Assembly: GCF_900291975.1 (NCBI RefSeq)
Contig: NZ_OMPN01000001.1
Coordinates: forward strand, 1,736,001-1,800,000
Reading direction: 5' to 3'
DNA length: 64,000 bases
Source of the DNA: Agathobaculum massiliense
GTDB lineage: Bacteria; Bacillota; Clostridia; Oscillospirales; Butyricicoccaceae
Shown here: piece after piece, positions 55,024 to 62,761 of the stretch
Layout of the letters: each line of letters starts with the position of its first letter
Position numbering within the stretch: the stretch's first letter is position 1
Notes under the pieces: model-generated
Database searches by the model: none
What the model was told of the DNA's origin: nothing
The model's input: only the letters and a program-made list of their open reading frames with translations
Position numbers and translations under genes: made by a program

Positions 55024-56580
55024 ATGATTTATCGCAGATCTAAAAAACAGCCCAAGGCGCCGCCACAGCCAGCCGCGCCCAAGGTGTTGCACTCGCCGGG
55101 CGGCATCAAGGGCCGCTGGATGATGAACTCGCTTTCGTTCGTGCTGGTCATCCTGGCGGCCGTGGTTATTCTGGTCACGGTCGGCGTGTCCGGCTACTAT
55201 TACGCCTCGGTGCGGGACAACCTGACCTCGCGCGCCACGCTCAAGGCCGAAACCTACCACAAGTATTTTACCGAAACCTACGACCAGTTTTACGCGCAGG
55301 CGGAATCTGACGTTTCCACTTTCAGCGAGCAGGAAAAGCTCGAGATGCAGTTCCTCGACCGCAACGGCCGTATCCTGCTGTCCACCTCGGCACTGACGGG
55401 CGGCGGCATGGCCTCCACCGAGGACGCCGCGCAGGCGCTGTCCACCCAGAAGACCGCGGTGTTCCCCGGCCGCGACCCGCTTACGGACGAGCGGGTCATG
55501 AGCGTGACCACCCCTCTCCTGTCCTCCCGCGGGGAGCTGATCGGCGGCGTGCGCTTCATCACCTCGCTGCGCATCGTTGAGCGGCAGATCTGGATCATCA
55601 TCGGCATCGTCATTCTGGCCTGCCTGGTGTTCCTGATGCTGGTCGTCGCCTCCAACAGCTATTTTGTCAAGTCCATCGTGGATCCGGTCCTCAAGATCAA
55701 CACGATCGCCAAGGAGATCGCGGCCGGCCGCTACGGGGTGCGCCTGCAAAAGACCTATGACGACGAGATTGGCGAGCTGTGCGATACGATTAACTACATG
55801 TCAGACGAGATCAGCCGCGCCGAGCGCATGAAGAACGACTTTATCTCCTCGGTTTCGCACGAGCTGCGCACCCCGCTCACCGCCATCGGCGGCTGGAGCG
55901 AAACATTGCTCGCGGGCGGGGGAGAGGACCCAGAGGAGGTTATGCAGGGCCTGACCATCATCCAGAAAGAGGCGGGCCGCCTGACCCGCATGGTTGAGGA
56001 GCTTCTGGATTTCGCGCGCATCGAGTCCGGCCGCATGAAGCTCGAGGTCGAGCTGTTCGACCTATCGATCGAGCTGTACGAGGCCGTGTATATGTATGAA
56101 AATCTGCTGCAGAAAAGCGGCATCCGGCTGAGCTACGACGAGGACGTGGACGCCAACTACTATATCAACGGCGACCGCCATCGCATGAAGCAGGTGTTCC
56201 TCAATATCCTGGACAACGCCGCCAAATACGGCGCGGACGGGAAAAAGATCGATATTTCCCTGCGGCGGGAGGGCGGCAAAATCGTCGCCTCGGTGCGCGA
56301 CTACGGCCAAGGCATACCGGAAGCCGAGCTGCCTTTTGTCAAGGAGAAATTTTATAAAGGCTCCTCCAAGCAGCGCGGCAGCGGCATCGGCCTGGCCGTG
56401 ACCGACGAGATCGTCGTCCTGCACGGCGGCACGCTGGATATCGCGTCCACGCTCGGCGCGGGTACGACGGTCACCATCACCCTGCCCGCCGCGGAGGCGG
56501 AGGAAGCGCTCGGCATCACGGGGGCTATCCCCAAGGTGCCGGAAACCCCTTATACCCCTGAACCCAAAGGAGATAGCTAA
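55024..56580 (+). CDS. Sensor histidine kinase with extracellular domain and HAMP
   Basis: The 518-residue kinase has a cytoplasmic N-terminal stretch, transmembrane segments at about 40-62 and 186-210, an extracellular domain between them that looks PAS/Cache-like, a HAMP linker, HisKA with SVSHELRTPLTAIGG (phosphorylated His) and a HATPase domain with N-box NILDNAAKYG and G-boxes VRDYGQGIP and GSGIGLAVTDE. It pairs with the regulator just upstream, in the manner of PhoR-type kinases. It shares one base with the DUF1385 gene. Confidence 0.92.
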   Translation: MIYRRSKKQPKAPPQPAAPKVLHSPGGIKGRWMMNSLSFVLVILAAVVILVTVGVSGYYYASVRDNLTSRATLKAETYHKYFTETYDQFYAQAESDVSTFSEQEKLEMQFLDRNGRILLSTSALTGGGMASTEDAAQALSTQKTAVFPGRDPLTDERVMSVTTPLLSSRGELIGGVRFITSLRIVERQIWIIIGIVILACLVFLMLVVASNSYFVKSIVDPVLKINTIAKEIAAGRYGVRLQKTYDDEIGELCDTINYMSDEISRAERMKNDFISSVSHELRTPLTAIGGWSETLLAGGGEDPEEVMQGLTIIQKEAGRLTRMVEELLDFARIESGRMKLEVELFDLSIELYEAVYMYENLLQKSGIRLSYDEDVDANYYINGDRHRMKQVFLNILDNAAKYGADGKKIDISLRREGGKIVASVRDYGQGIPEAELPFVKEKFYKGSSKQRGSGIGLAVTDEIVVLHGGTLDIASTLGAGTTVTITLPAAEAEEALGITGAIPKVPETPYTPEPKGDS

Positions 56581-57515
56581 TGCCAACGCAAAAGAAAACC
56601 ACGATCGGCGGCCAGGCGATTATCGAGGGCATCGTGATGAAAGGTCCCAGACGGGTCTGCACGGTTGTCCGCAAGGCAAACGGCGAGCTGGTCGTAAAGG
56701 AGGAGGACGCGCACCAGCCCTCCGCGTTCTGGAAGCTGCCGGTGCTGCGCGGCGCCTACGGCCTGTTCATGGCCATGAAAGACGGCATCCAGGCAATCAA
56801 CTATTCGGCCTCGTTCTTTGAGGACGAGGAGGTGGACGCGCCGCCCTCCAAATTCGAGATCTGGCTGGAAAATAAATTCGGCTCCGAGGGTCTGAACCGG
56901 CTGATCCTCGGTATTTCGACCGTAATCGGCATCGCGCTGCCGGTCGCGCTGTTCCTGCTGCTGCCGAGCTTCCTCGGCGGCTTTGTGCCGGAGGGCTGGG
57001 GCGTACTCGCCCGCAACGTATTGGAGGGCGCGGTGCGCGTGGTGATCTTCCTGCTGTTCATGTGGTCGGTGTCGCACATGAAGGACATCCGCCGCACGTT
57101 CGAATACCACGGCGCGGAGCACAAGACCATTTTCTGCTACGAGGCGGGCGAGGAACTGACCGTGGAGAACGTCCGCCGCCAGAACAAATACCATCCGCGC
57201 TGCGGCACCAGCTTTATGTTCGTGTTGATTATTATTGCGACGATTGTTTCGTCCATCGTGTTTTCCATCGTGGATATCACCAACCCGTTTCTGCGCATGC
57301 TGGCGCATCTGGTCCTGCTGCCGCTCGTGGTGGGCATCAGCTATGAGTTCAACCGCTACGCCGGCCGTTCGGAGAGCGTGCTTTCCCGTGCGCTGCGCTG
57401 GCCTGGCCTGATGATCCAGCACCTGACCGTGTTCGAGCCGGACGATTCCATGATTGAGGTGGCGATCACCGGCATGAAGGCGGTCATTCCGGAGGACGGA
57501 TCGGACAACTGGTGA
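56580..57515 (+). CDS. DUF1385 membrane protein
   Basis: The 311-residue protein begins GGQAIIEGIVMKGPRRVCTVVR, the DUF1385 hallmark, with later FEYHGAEHKTIFCYEAGEELT and FEPDDSMIEVAITGMKAVIP. It has four to five hydrophobic segments between residues 115 and 260. The function is unknown; members are often next to prmC and prfA in Clostridia, as here next to prmC. Confidence 0.9.
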   Translation: MPTQKKTTIGGQAIIEGIVMKGPRRVCTVVRKANGELVVKEEDAHQPSAFWKLPVLRGAYGLFMAMKDGIQAINYSASFFEDEEVDAPPSKFEIWLENKFGSEGLNRLILGISTVIGIALPVALFLLLPSFLGGFVPEGWGVLARNVLEGAVRVVIFLLFMWSVSHMKDIRRTFEYHGAEHKTIFCYEAGEELTVENVRRQNKYHPRCGTSFMFVLIIIATIVSSIVFSIVDITNPFLRMLAHLVLLPLVVGISYEFNRYAGRSESVLSRALRWPGLMIQHLTVFEPDDSMIEVAITGMKAVIPEDGSDNW

Positions 57516-57596
57516 ATAGGCGTCCATATCGCTGTATGGAAAGCCGCCGCGCGCCCTGCGGCATGCGTAAAACACATTTAGGGGGTGGGCCAAGCC

Positions 57597-58463
57597 TTGA
57601 CCAAGACCATCAACGACGTATATATGGAGCTGTTCAAGCGCTTGAAGGAGGCGGACGATCCGCAGCCTTCTCTTTCCGCGCGCGAGATAACGGCATACGC
57701 CTGCAAGGCGGATAAAAACAAAACAGCCGACTGGGGTCATGTCTATCTGGACGACGCGACGGTGGACTATGCGCATCTGCTTTGCGACCGCTGTCTGGAC
57801 GGCGAACCGCTTGCATACATACTCGGCGAATGGGATTTTTATGGGCTGACGTTCCAGATCGACCGCTCGGTGCTGATCCCGCGCTCGGATACCGAGCGTC
57901 TGTGCGAGTTGGTCATCGGACAGGCGCGGCAGCGGGTTTCGCCGCGCATCCTCGACCTGTGCTGCGGTTCGGGCTGCATCGGCATCGCCGCCGCGCATGA
58001 GGTGGAGGACGCGCGCGTCGCGGGCGTGGATATTTCCGAGGGCGCGCTGCGCGTTACGCGGGAAAACGCCCGTCGGCTGGGGGTGCAGGGCCGGTATGTC
58101 GCGCTCAAGGCGGACGTGCGCTTCCGCCCGCCGAACAATATGGGGCAGTTTGACATCCTAGTTTCCAATCCGCCCTACGTCACCCGCGCGGAGATGCGCG
58201 CGCTCGAGCCGAGCGTCGCGGATTACGAGCCGCACGAAGCGCTGTTCGGCGGGGAGGACGGGCTGGATTTTTACCGTTCGATCTGCGCCAAGTGGGGGGA
58301 GCTGCTCGTGCCGGGCGGCGTCATCCTGTTCGAGTGCGGCTACCGGCAGGCGACGCAGGTCGCCGCCATCCTGGAGGATAACCGTTTTGCCGGCATCGGC
58401 ATCACGGAGGACCTTTCCGGGGTGCCGCGCATTGTGTATGGGTACAACACCCTGCTGGAATGA
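57597..58463 (+). CDS. prmC: Release factor glutamine methyltransferase PrmC (HemK)
   Basis: PrmC methylates the Gln of the GGQ motif in release factors. The protein has the N-terminal helical domain (REITAYACKADKNKTADW), YILGEWDFYGLTFQIDRSVLIPRSDTE, the SAM motif ILDLCCGSGCIGIAAA and the substrate motif ILVSNPPYVTRAEM. Its usual partner prfA is absent downstream. The start is put at the TTG at 57597, about nine bases after AGGGGGTG, because the alternative GTG at 57585 lies within that site; either is possible. Confidence 0.93.
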   Translation: MTKTINDVYMELFKRLKEADDPQPSLSAREITAYACKADKNKTADWGHVYLDDATVDYAHLLCDRCLDGEPLAYILGEWDFYGLTFQIDRSVLIPRSDTERLCELVIGQARQRVSPRILDLCCGSGCIGIAAAHEVEDARVAGVDISEGALRVTRENARRLGVQGRYVALKADVRFRPPNNMGQFDILVSNPPYVTRAEMRALEPSVADYEPHEALFGGEDGLDFYRSICAKWGELLVPGGVILFECGYRQATQVAAILEDNRFAGIGITEDLSGVPRIVYGYNTLLE

Positions 58464-58560
58464 AACGGGGGAAAAGCCTCCGGAATATGTACCGCTCAGC
58501 GAACAGATCGAACGCGGCGCGCAGGCCGCCGCGCCGTCCACAGACGAAAGTGAAAAATAA
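58438..58560 (+). CDS. Possible 40-residue open frame overlapping the end of prmC
   Basis: An ATG at 58438, in the +1 frame relative to prmC, opens a frame that ends in [18 protein letters not shown] and PSTDESEK before the stop at 58560. The composition (acidic, few rare codons) looks coding, but no ribosome-binding site precedes it. It could be a stray reading frame, a frameshifted tail of prmC, or a remnant of a longer gene. Confidence 0.25.
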   Translation: MGTTPCWNETGEKPPEYVPLSEQIERGAQAAAPSTDESEK

Positions 58561-58610
58561 AAAGCAGGAAAACATCGAACAAATTTTCGATTTTTCTTGC
58601 TTTTATTTTT
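58561..58610 (+). terminator. Terminator upstream of recA
   Basis: An imperfect stem (58561-58579 with 58586-58603, one bulge) is followed by a T-rich run. The recA -35 box lies inside its right arm. Confidence 0.75.
58576..58589. promoter_or_regulatory. LexA-box-like site upstream of recA
   Basis: CGAACAAATTTTCG differs by one base in the right half from the Gram-positive SOS box CGAAC-N4-GTTCG. It is immediately upstream of the recA -35 box, where LexA would repress, but it also forms part of the terminator hairpin, so the match may be coincidental. Confidence 0.4.
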
Positions 58611-58625
58611 TGCCACTGGTATAAT
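58597..58625 (+). promoter_or_regulatory. Promoter of recA
   Basis: TTGCTT (58597-58602), 17-base spacer ending in TGG, perfect TATAAT (58620-58625). Confidence 0.75.
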
Positions 58626-58661
58626 GGATGCAGGAATCAACAAACAAGCAGGAGGCTCTTT

Positions 58662-59822
58662 ATGGCTACCAAAAAACAGCTCGAACCGGTCGCGCCCGCG
58701 GCCGATAAAAAGAAAGCGCTCGCCGCGGCGCTCGGTCAGATCGAAAAGCAGTTCGGCAAGGGTTCGGTCATGCGTCTCGGCGAGAACGCCGGCATGCAGG
58801 TAGACCATATCCCGACCGGCTCGATCGGGCTGGATCTCGCGCTGGGCATCGGCGGTCTGCCGCGCGGCCGCATCGTGGAGATCTACGGGCCGGAATCCTC
58901 CGGCAAGACCACGGTTGCGCTGCACTGCGTGGCCGAGGCGCAGAAGCTGGGCGGCACCGCCGCGTTCATCGACGCGGAGCATGCGCTCGACCCCATATAC
59001 GCCAAGGCGCTGGGCGTGGATATCGACAGCCTGCTGGTTTCCCAGCCGGATACCGGCGAGCAGGGGCTTGATATCGCGGAGGCGCTCGTGCGTTCGGGCG
59101 CAATTGATATTGTGGTCATCGACTCGGTCGCCGCGCTCACCCCGCGCGCCGAGATCGAGGGAGAAATGGGCGATTCGTTCGTCGGCCTGCACGCCCGCAT
59201 GATGAGCCAGGCCATGCGCAAGCTGGCCGGCTCGATCGCCAAGAGCCAGTGCGTAGCTATTTTTATCAACCAGCTTCGTGAAAAGGTGGGCGTGATCTAT
59301 GGCAGTCCGGAGGTCACGACCGGCGGCCGCGCGCTCAAATTCTACGCCTCCGTGCGTATCGACGTGCGCCGTACCGAGCATATCAAGTCCGGCGCGGAGA
59401 ATATCGGCAGCCACACCCGCTGCAAGGTGGTCAAAAACAAGGTCGCGCCGCCGTTCAAGGAGGCCGAGTTCGACATCATGTACGGCGAGGGCATCTCGCG
59501 CACAAGCGAGCTGGTCGATCTGGGCGTCAAATACGGCATTGTGGGCAAGTCGGGCGCGTGGTTCTCGCTGGGCGAAATGCGCCTGGGACAGGGGCGCGAC
59601 GCGGCCAAGCAGTATTTCAAGGACCATCCCGAGCTTGCGGACGATGTGCAGAAGCAGATCATGGAAAAAGTTGAGGAGGAGCGGCAGAAGGCGCATCAGA
59701 CCGCGGCGGCCCGTCCGGCGTCCGTAGCGGCGCCTGCGGCCAAGCCCGCCGCACCCAAGGCCGGCGCTTCGCGGGCCGTGTCCATCGACGCGGATGATTT
59801 TGACGACCTGGATGAAGAATGA
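58662..59822 (+). CDS. recA: Recombinase RecA
   Basis: RecA forms filaments on single-stranded DNA for repair and SOS induction. The 386-residue protein has Walker [14 protein letters not shown], Walker [15 protein letters not shown], the conserved [22 protein letters not shown] and a C-terminal extension rich in Ala, Pro and Lys that ends in acidic residues ([11 protein letters not shown]). It overlaps recX by four bases (ATGA). Confidence 0.97.
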   Translation: MATKKQLEPVAPAADKKKALAAALGQIEKQFGKGSVMRLGENAGMQVDHIPTGSIGLDLALGIGGLPRGRIVEIYGPESSGKTTVALHCVAEAQKLGGTAAFIDAEHALDPIYAKALGVDIDSLLVSQPDTGEQGLDIAEALVRSGAIDIVVIDSVAALTPRAEIEGEMGDSFVGLHARMMSQAMRKLAGSIAKSQCVAIFINQLREKVGVIYGSPEVTTGGRALKFYASVRIDVRRTEHIKSGAENIGSHTRCKVVKNKVAPPFKEAEFDIMYGEGISRTSELVDLGVKYGIVGKSGAWFSLGEMRLGQGRDAAKQYFKDHPELADDVQKQIMEKVEEERQKAHQTAAARPASVAAPAAKPAAPKAGASRAVSIDADDFDDLDEE

Positions 59823-60286
59823 ACGGGGATAAATACCACGCGGCGCTGGACGCGGCGGCGAGGCAGCTCTCATACCGCGCGCTGAGCGCCAGCATGCTGC
59901 GGGACAAGCTGCTCGACAAGGGCCACGACGAACAGGCGGCGGAGTACGCGGTCGCTTGGCTGCTGGAACGCGGCCTGCTGGACGACGCTGCCTACGCGGA
60001 AAGCGTGGTGCGTTCCTGCGCGCGCAAGGGGTACGGAGAGCTGCGCATCCGGCAGGAGCTGGCCCGCCGGGGCGTGGCGCGCGAGACGGCGGAAGAGGCG
60101 CTGCAGCCGTTTTCTCCGGACAGGGCGAAGCTGCGCGCGCTGCTTGACAAGCGGCTGCACGGCGATGTGTCCGACCGGCGGGAGGTCGAAAAGGCGGTCG
60201 CGGCGCTGCAGCGCCGGGGGTTTTCCTGGCCGGATATTCGGGCGGCGCTGGCTGAGTACGGGCAGGACCTGCCCGACACGTTCTAA
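59819..60286 (+). CDS. recX: Regulatory protein RecX
   Basis: RecX limits RecA filament growth. The 155-residue protein has the three-helix repeats of the family ([61 protein letters not shown]). It is translationally coupled to recA, as in many bacteria. A terminator follows. Confidence 0.92.
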   Translation: MNGDKYHAALDAAARQLSYRALSASMLRDKLLDKGHDEQAAEYAVAWLLERGLLDDAAYAESVVRSCARKGYGELRIRQELARRGVARETAEEALQPFSPDRAKLRALLDKRLHGDVSDRREVEKAVAALQRRGFSWPDIRAALAEYGQDLPDTF

Positions 60287-60305
60287 AAGTGCATAAAAGA
60301 GCGCA

Positions 60306-60339
60306 AAAGGGGCGGGAAAGCAAATTTTCCCGCCCCTTT
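60306..60339 (+). terminator. Terminator of recA-recX
   Basis: AAAGGGGCGGGAAA (60306-60319) pairs with TTTCCCGCCCCTTT (60326-60339). Confidence 0.9.
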
Positions 60340-60432
60340 CTTAACAATCAGGTTTTTCCGTGCTATCCTTTCCCTAAAGAGAAGCCGCGCGCGGTTTCCT
60401 CAATAACCGACAATAAAAGGAGGAGCATGGAT

Positions 60433-60721
60433 ATGGGTTATGGATGGCTTAACATAGGGAGTATTCTGCTGGGAATCATCGCGCTGGCGGTGCTGTTCCG
60501 CGGTGTTGCAGCCGAGAAGAAATGGAAGCCGCGTCTCGCGGTCAGCGCGGCGGCGTGCGCGGCCGCCATCGGCCTGCAGGCGCTTTACCGCTTCCGTTGG
60601 CGACTGGGCCGGCCTTGCCGATACGGAGGGCCTGGCGGAGATGGCAAGCGTTTTCCTTTTGGCGCTGACCGTCCTGATCAATTTCATTATGATCCGCGTA
60701 CACTGTTCCGTCAGGCAATGA
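60433..60721 (+). pseudogene. Small membrane protein gene with a frameshift near 60585-60600
   Basis: The first frame, from an ATG eight bases after AAGGAGGAG, encodes MGYGWLNIGSILLGIIALAV and a second basic-hydrophobic stretch ending LQALYR. After about 60595 this frame gives only an arginine/proline-rich run, while the +1 frame continues with SVGDWAGLADTEGLAEMASV and a long hydrophobic segment to a stop at 60721. Together they form a typical 95-residue two- or three-pass membrane protein of Clostridia, so one extra base has broken it. Either the genome or the sequence read carries the insertion. Function unknown. Confidence 0.65.
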
Positions 60722-60732
60722 ACCGTTTTTTC

Positions 60733-60761
60733 GCCCTCTGTTGGTAAACAGAGGGCTTTTT
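60733..60761 (+). terminator. Terminator before pepF
   Basis: GCCCTCTGTT (60733-60742) and AACAGAGGGC (60747-60756), loop GGTA, then five Ts. Confidence 0.9.
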
Positions 60762-60762
60762 C

Positions 60763-60791
60763 TTGCATGTTCTGTCCGGTTGCGGTATCAT
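60763..60791 (+). promoter_or_regulatory. Promoter of pepF
   Basis: TTGCAT (60763-60768), 17-base spacer, TATCAT (60786-60791), about 40 bases before the start codon. Confidence 0.7.
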
Positions 60792-60831
60792 AATAACATA
60801 CAGTAAACCATACCGGAAAGGAAGGATTTCC

Positions 60832-62628
60832 ATGGAAATGACCAGGATACCAGCACGCGCGGAGGTGCCGGACAGTGGCAAGTGGGCGGTCCGCGATCTG
60901 TTCGCGAGCGATGCGGACTGGCGTGCCGCCTACAACGCAGCCAAGGCGTTTGTTCCGCGCGTCGCGGCGTACCGCGGCCGCCTGTCCGAAAGCGGGGAGA
61001 CGCTGCTGGAATTTTTCCGCCTGGACGACGAGATCAGCCTGGCGTTCGACGCGCTTGTCCATTACGCCCAGCGCCGCAGCGACGAGGATACCCGCGTCGC
61101 CGCGTATCAGGAGATGGTGAGCCAGGCGACGCGGCTCGCGGTGGAGTTGCAGGCCGCGGCAGCGTTTGAAACGCCCGAGCTGCTCGCCATTGACGATCAG
61201 ACGCTCGCCCGCTTTTACCGCGAAACGCCCGCGCTCGAAAACTACCGGCTGGCGATGGACCGCGTGCGCCGCCGCCGCGACCATGTGCTTTCAGACAAGG
61301 AGGAGGCGTTGCTCGCGGCTGCGGGCGAGATGGCGTCCGGTCCGGACGATATCTACTCCATGCTCAATGACGCCGATCTCCGCTTTCCGGACGCGGCCGA
61401 TCAGGATGGGAACAGGCATCCGGTCACGCACGGCACCTTTATCCCGCTGATGCAGTCCTATGACCGCGCGCTGCGCCGGTCCGCATTCGATTCGCTGTAT
61501 TCGGTGTACGGCCAGTTCCGCAATACCGCAGCGGCGACGCTGTCCGCGCAGATGAAGCAGCTGCTGTTCTTTGCCAACGCGCGCAAATATCCCTCCACGC
61601 TGGACGCGGCGCTCGACGGGACCGAGGTGCCGACCGCCATTTACCACAACCTGATCGACGCGGTGCGCCGCTCGCTGGCGCCCATGCACCGGTATGTCGG
61701 CCTGCGCCGCCGCCTGCTTGGGCTGGAGGAGCTGCATATGTACGACCTCTATGTTCCGGTGGTCGAGGGCGTGGAGATGAAGTTCACCTTTGAGCAAGCC
61801 AAGGAAACCGCGCTCAAGGCGCTCGCCCCCCTGGGCGAGACATACCTGGACCTGCTGCGCCAGGGCTTCGCGGGCGGCTGGATCGACGTATATGAGAACG
61901 AGGGAAAGCGTTCGGGCGCGTATTCCGCGGGCGCGCGCGTTCATCCGTATGTGCTGCTCAATTTCAAGGGGACGCTGGACGATGTGTTCACGCTCGTACA
62001 CGAAATGGGCCACGCCATCCATTCCTACCTGTCCAATCGCACCCAGCCCACCGCGTATCAGGATTATGTGATTTTCGTAGCCGAGGTCGCTTCCACCTGC
62101 AACGAAGCGCTGCTGATGGAATACCTGCTGTCGGTCACGCAGGACCGGAAGCAGCGCGCGTATCTTATCAACCATTTCCTCGAACAGTTCCGCGGCACGC
62201 TGTACCGCCAGACCATGTTCGCGGAATTCGAGCTGGCGGTGAACGGGATGACCCAGCGCGGAGAGGGTACGACCGCCGAAGCGCTCTGCGCGCTGTACCG
62301 GCGGCTCAACGAGCAGTATTTCGGCCCCGATATGGTCGTGGACGAGGAGATCGCGCTGGAATGGGCGCGTATCCCGCATTTCTATTATGATTACTATGTG
62401 TACCAGTACGCCACCGGCTATGCGGCGGCGATCGCGCTGTCGCGCCGCATCCTGCGCGAGGGTGAAAGCGCGGTCAGCGATTACCTGGGTTTCCTGTCCG
62501 GCGGCTGTTCGGCCGACCCGATCACGCTGCTGCGCGGCGCGGGCGTGGATATGGCAAGCCCCGTGCCCATCGAGGACGCGACCCGCCTGTTCGACGAGCT
62601 GATTACGGAAATGGAGCGGCTGCTGTAA
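60832..62628 (+). CDS. pepF: Oligoendopeptidase F (M3 family)
   Basis: This zinc metallopeptidase cuts short peptides in the cytoplasm. The 598-residue protein has the HExxH site in LVHEMGHAIHSYLSN and the third ligand Glu in the following FVAEVASTCNEALLMEYLL, plus the C-terminal phrase YDYYVYQYATGYAAAIALS. Length is normal for PepF. The start is the ATG at 60832 after AAAGGAAGGA. Confidence 0.95.
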   Translation: MEMTRIPARAEVPDSGKWAVRDLFASDADWRAAYNAAKAFVPRVAAYRGRLSESGETLLEFFRLDDEISLAFDALVHYAQRRSDEDTRVAAYQEMVSQATRLAVELQAAAAFETPELLAIDDQTLARFYRETPALENYRLAMDRVRRRRDHVLSDKEEALLAAAGEMASGPDDIYSMLNDADLRFPDAADQDGNRHPVTHGTFIPLMQSYDRALRRSAFDSLYSVYGQFRNTAAATLSAQMKQLLFFANARKYPSTLDAALDGTEVPTAIYHNLIDAVRRSLAPMHRYVGLRRRLLGLEELHMYDLYVPVVEGVEMKFTFEQAKETALKALAPLGETYLDLLRQGFAGGWIDVYENEGKRSGAYSAGARVHPYVLLNFKGTLDDVFTLVHEMGHAIHSYLSNRTQPTAYQDYVIFVAEVASTCNEALLMEYLLSVTQDRKQRAYLINHFLEQFRGTLYRQTMFAEFELAVNGMTQRGEGTTAEALCALYRRLNEQYFGPDMVVDEEIALEWARIPHFYYDYYVYQYATGYAAAIALSRRILREGESAVSDYLGFLSGGCSADPITLLRGAGVDMASPVPIEDATRLFDELITEMERLL

Positions 62629-62640
62629 AGCGGCGGGGAA

Positions 62641-62669
62641 GAGGGAAGCCGGACGGCTTCCCTCTTTTT
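62641..62669 (+). terminator. Terminator of pepF
   Basis: GAGGGAAGCC (62641-62650) and GGCTTCCCTC (62655-62664), loop GGAC, then five Ts. Confidence 0.92.
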
Positions 62670-62695
62670 CTGCGCGCGCGGACGAAATACAACAG

Positions 62696-62724
62696 ATGAC
62701 AAAGGCGGGTTTGTGATGTATAAT
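62696..62724 (+). promoter_or_regulatory. Promoter of rimO
   Basis: ATGACA (62696-62701), 17-base spacer, perfect TATAAT (62719-62724), 37 bases before the rimO start. Confidence 0.8.
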
Positions 62725-62761
62725 ACCATTGGACAATAGTGGGACAAAAAAGGAGGATTCC

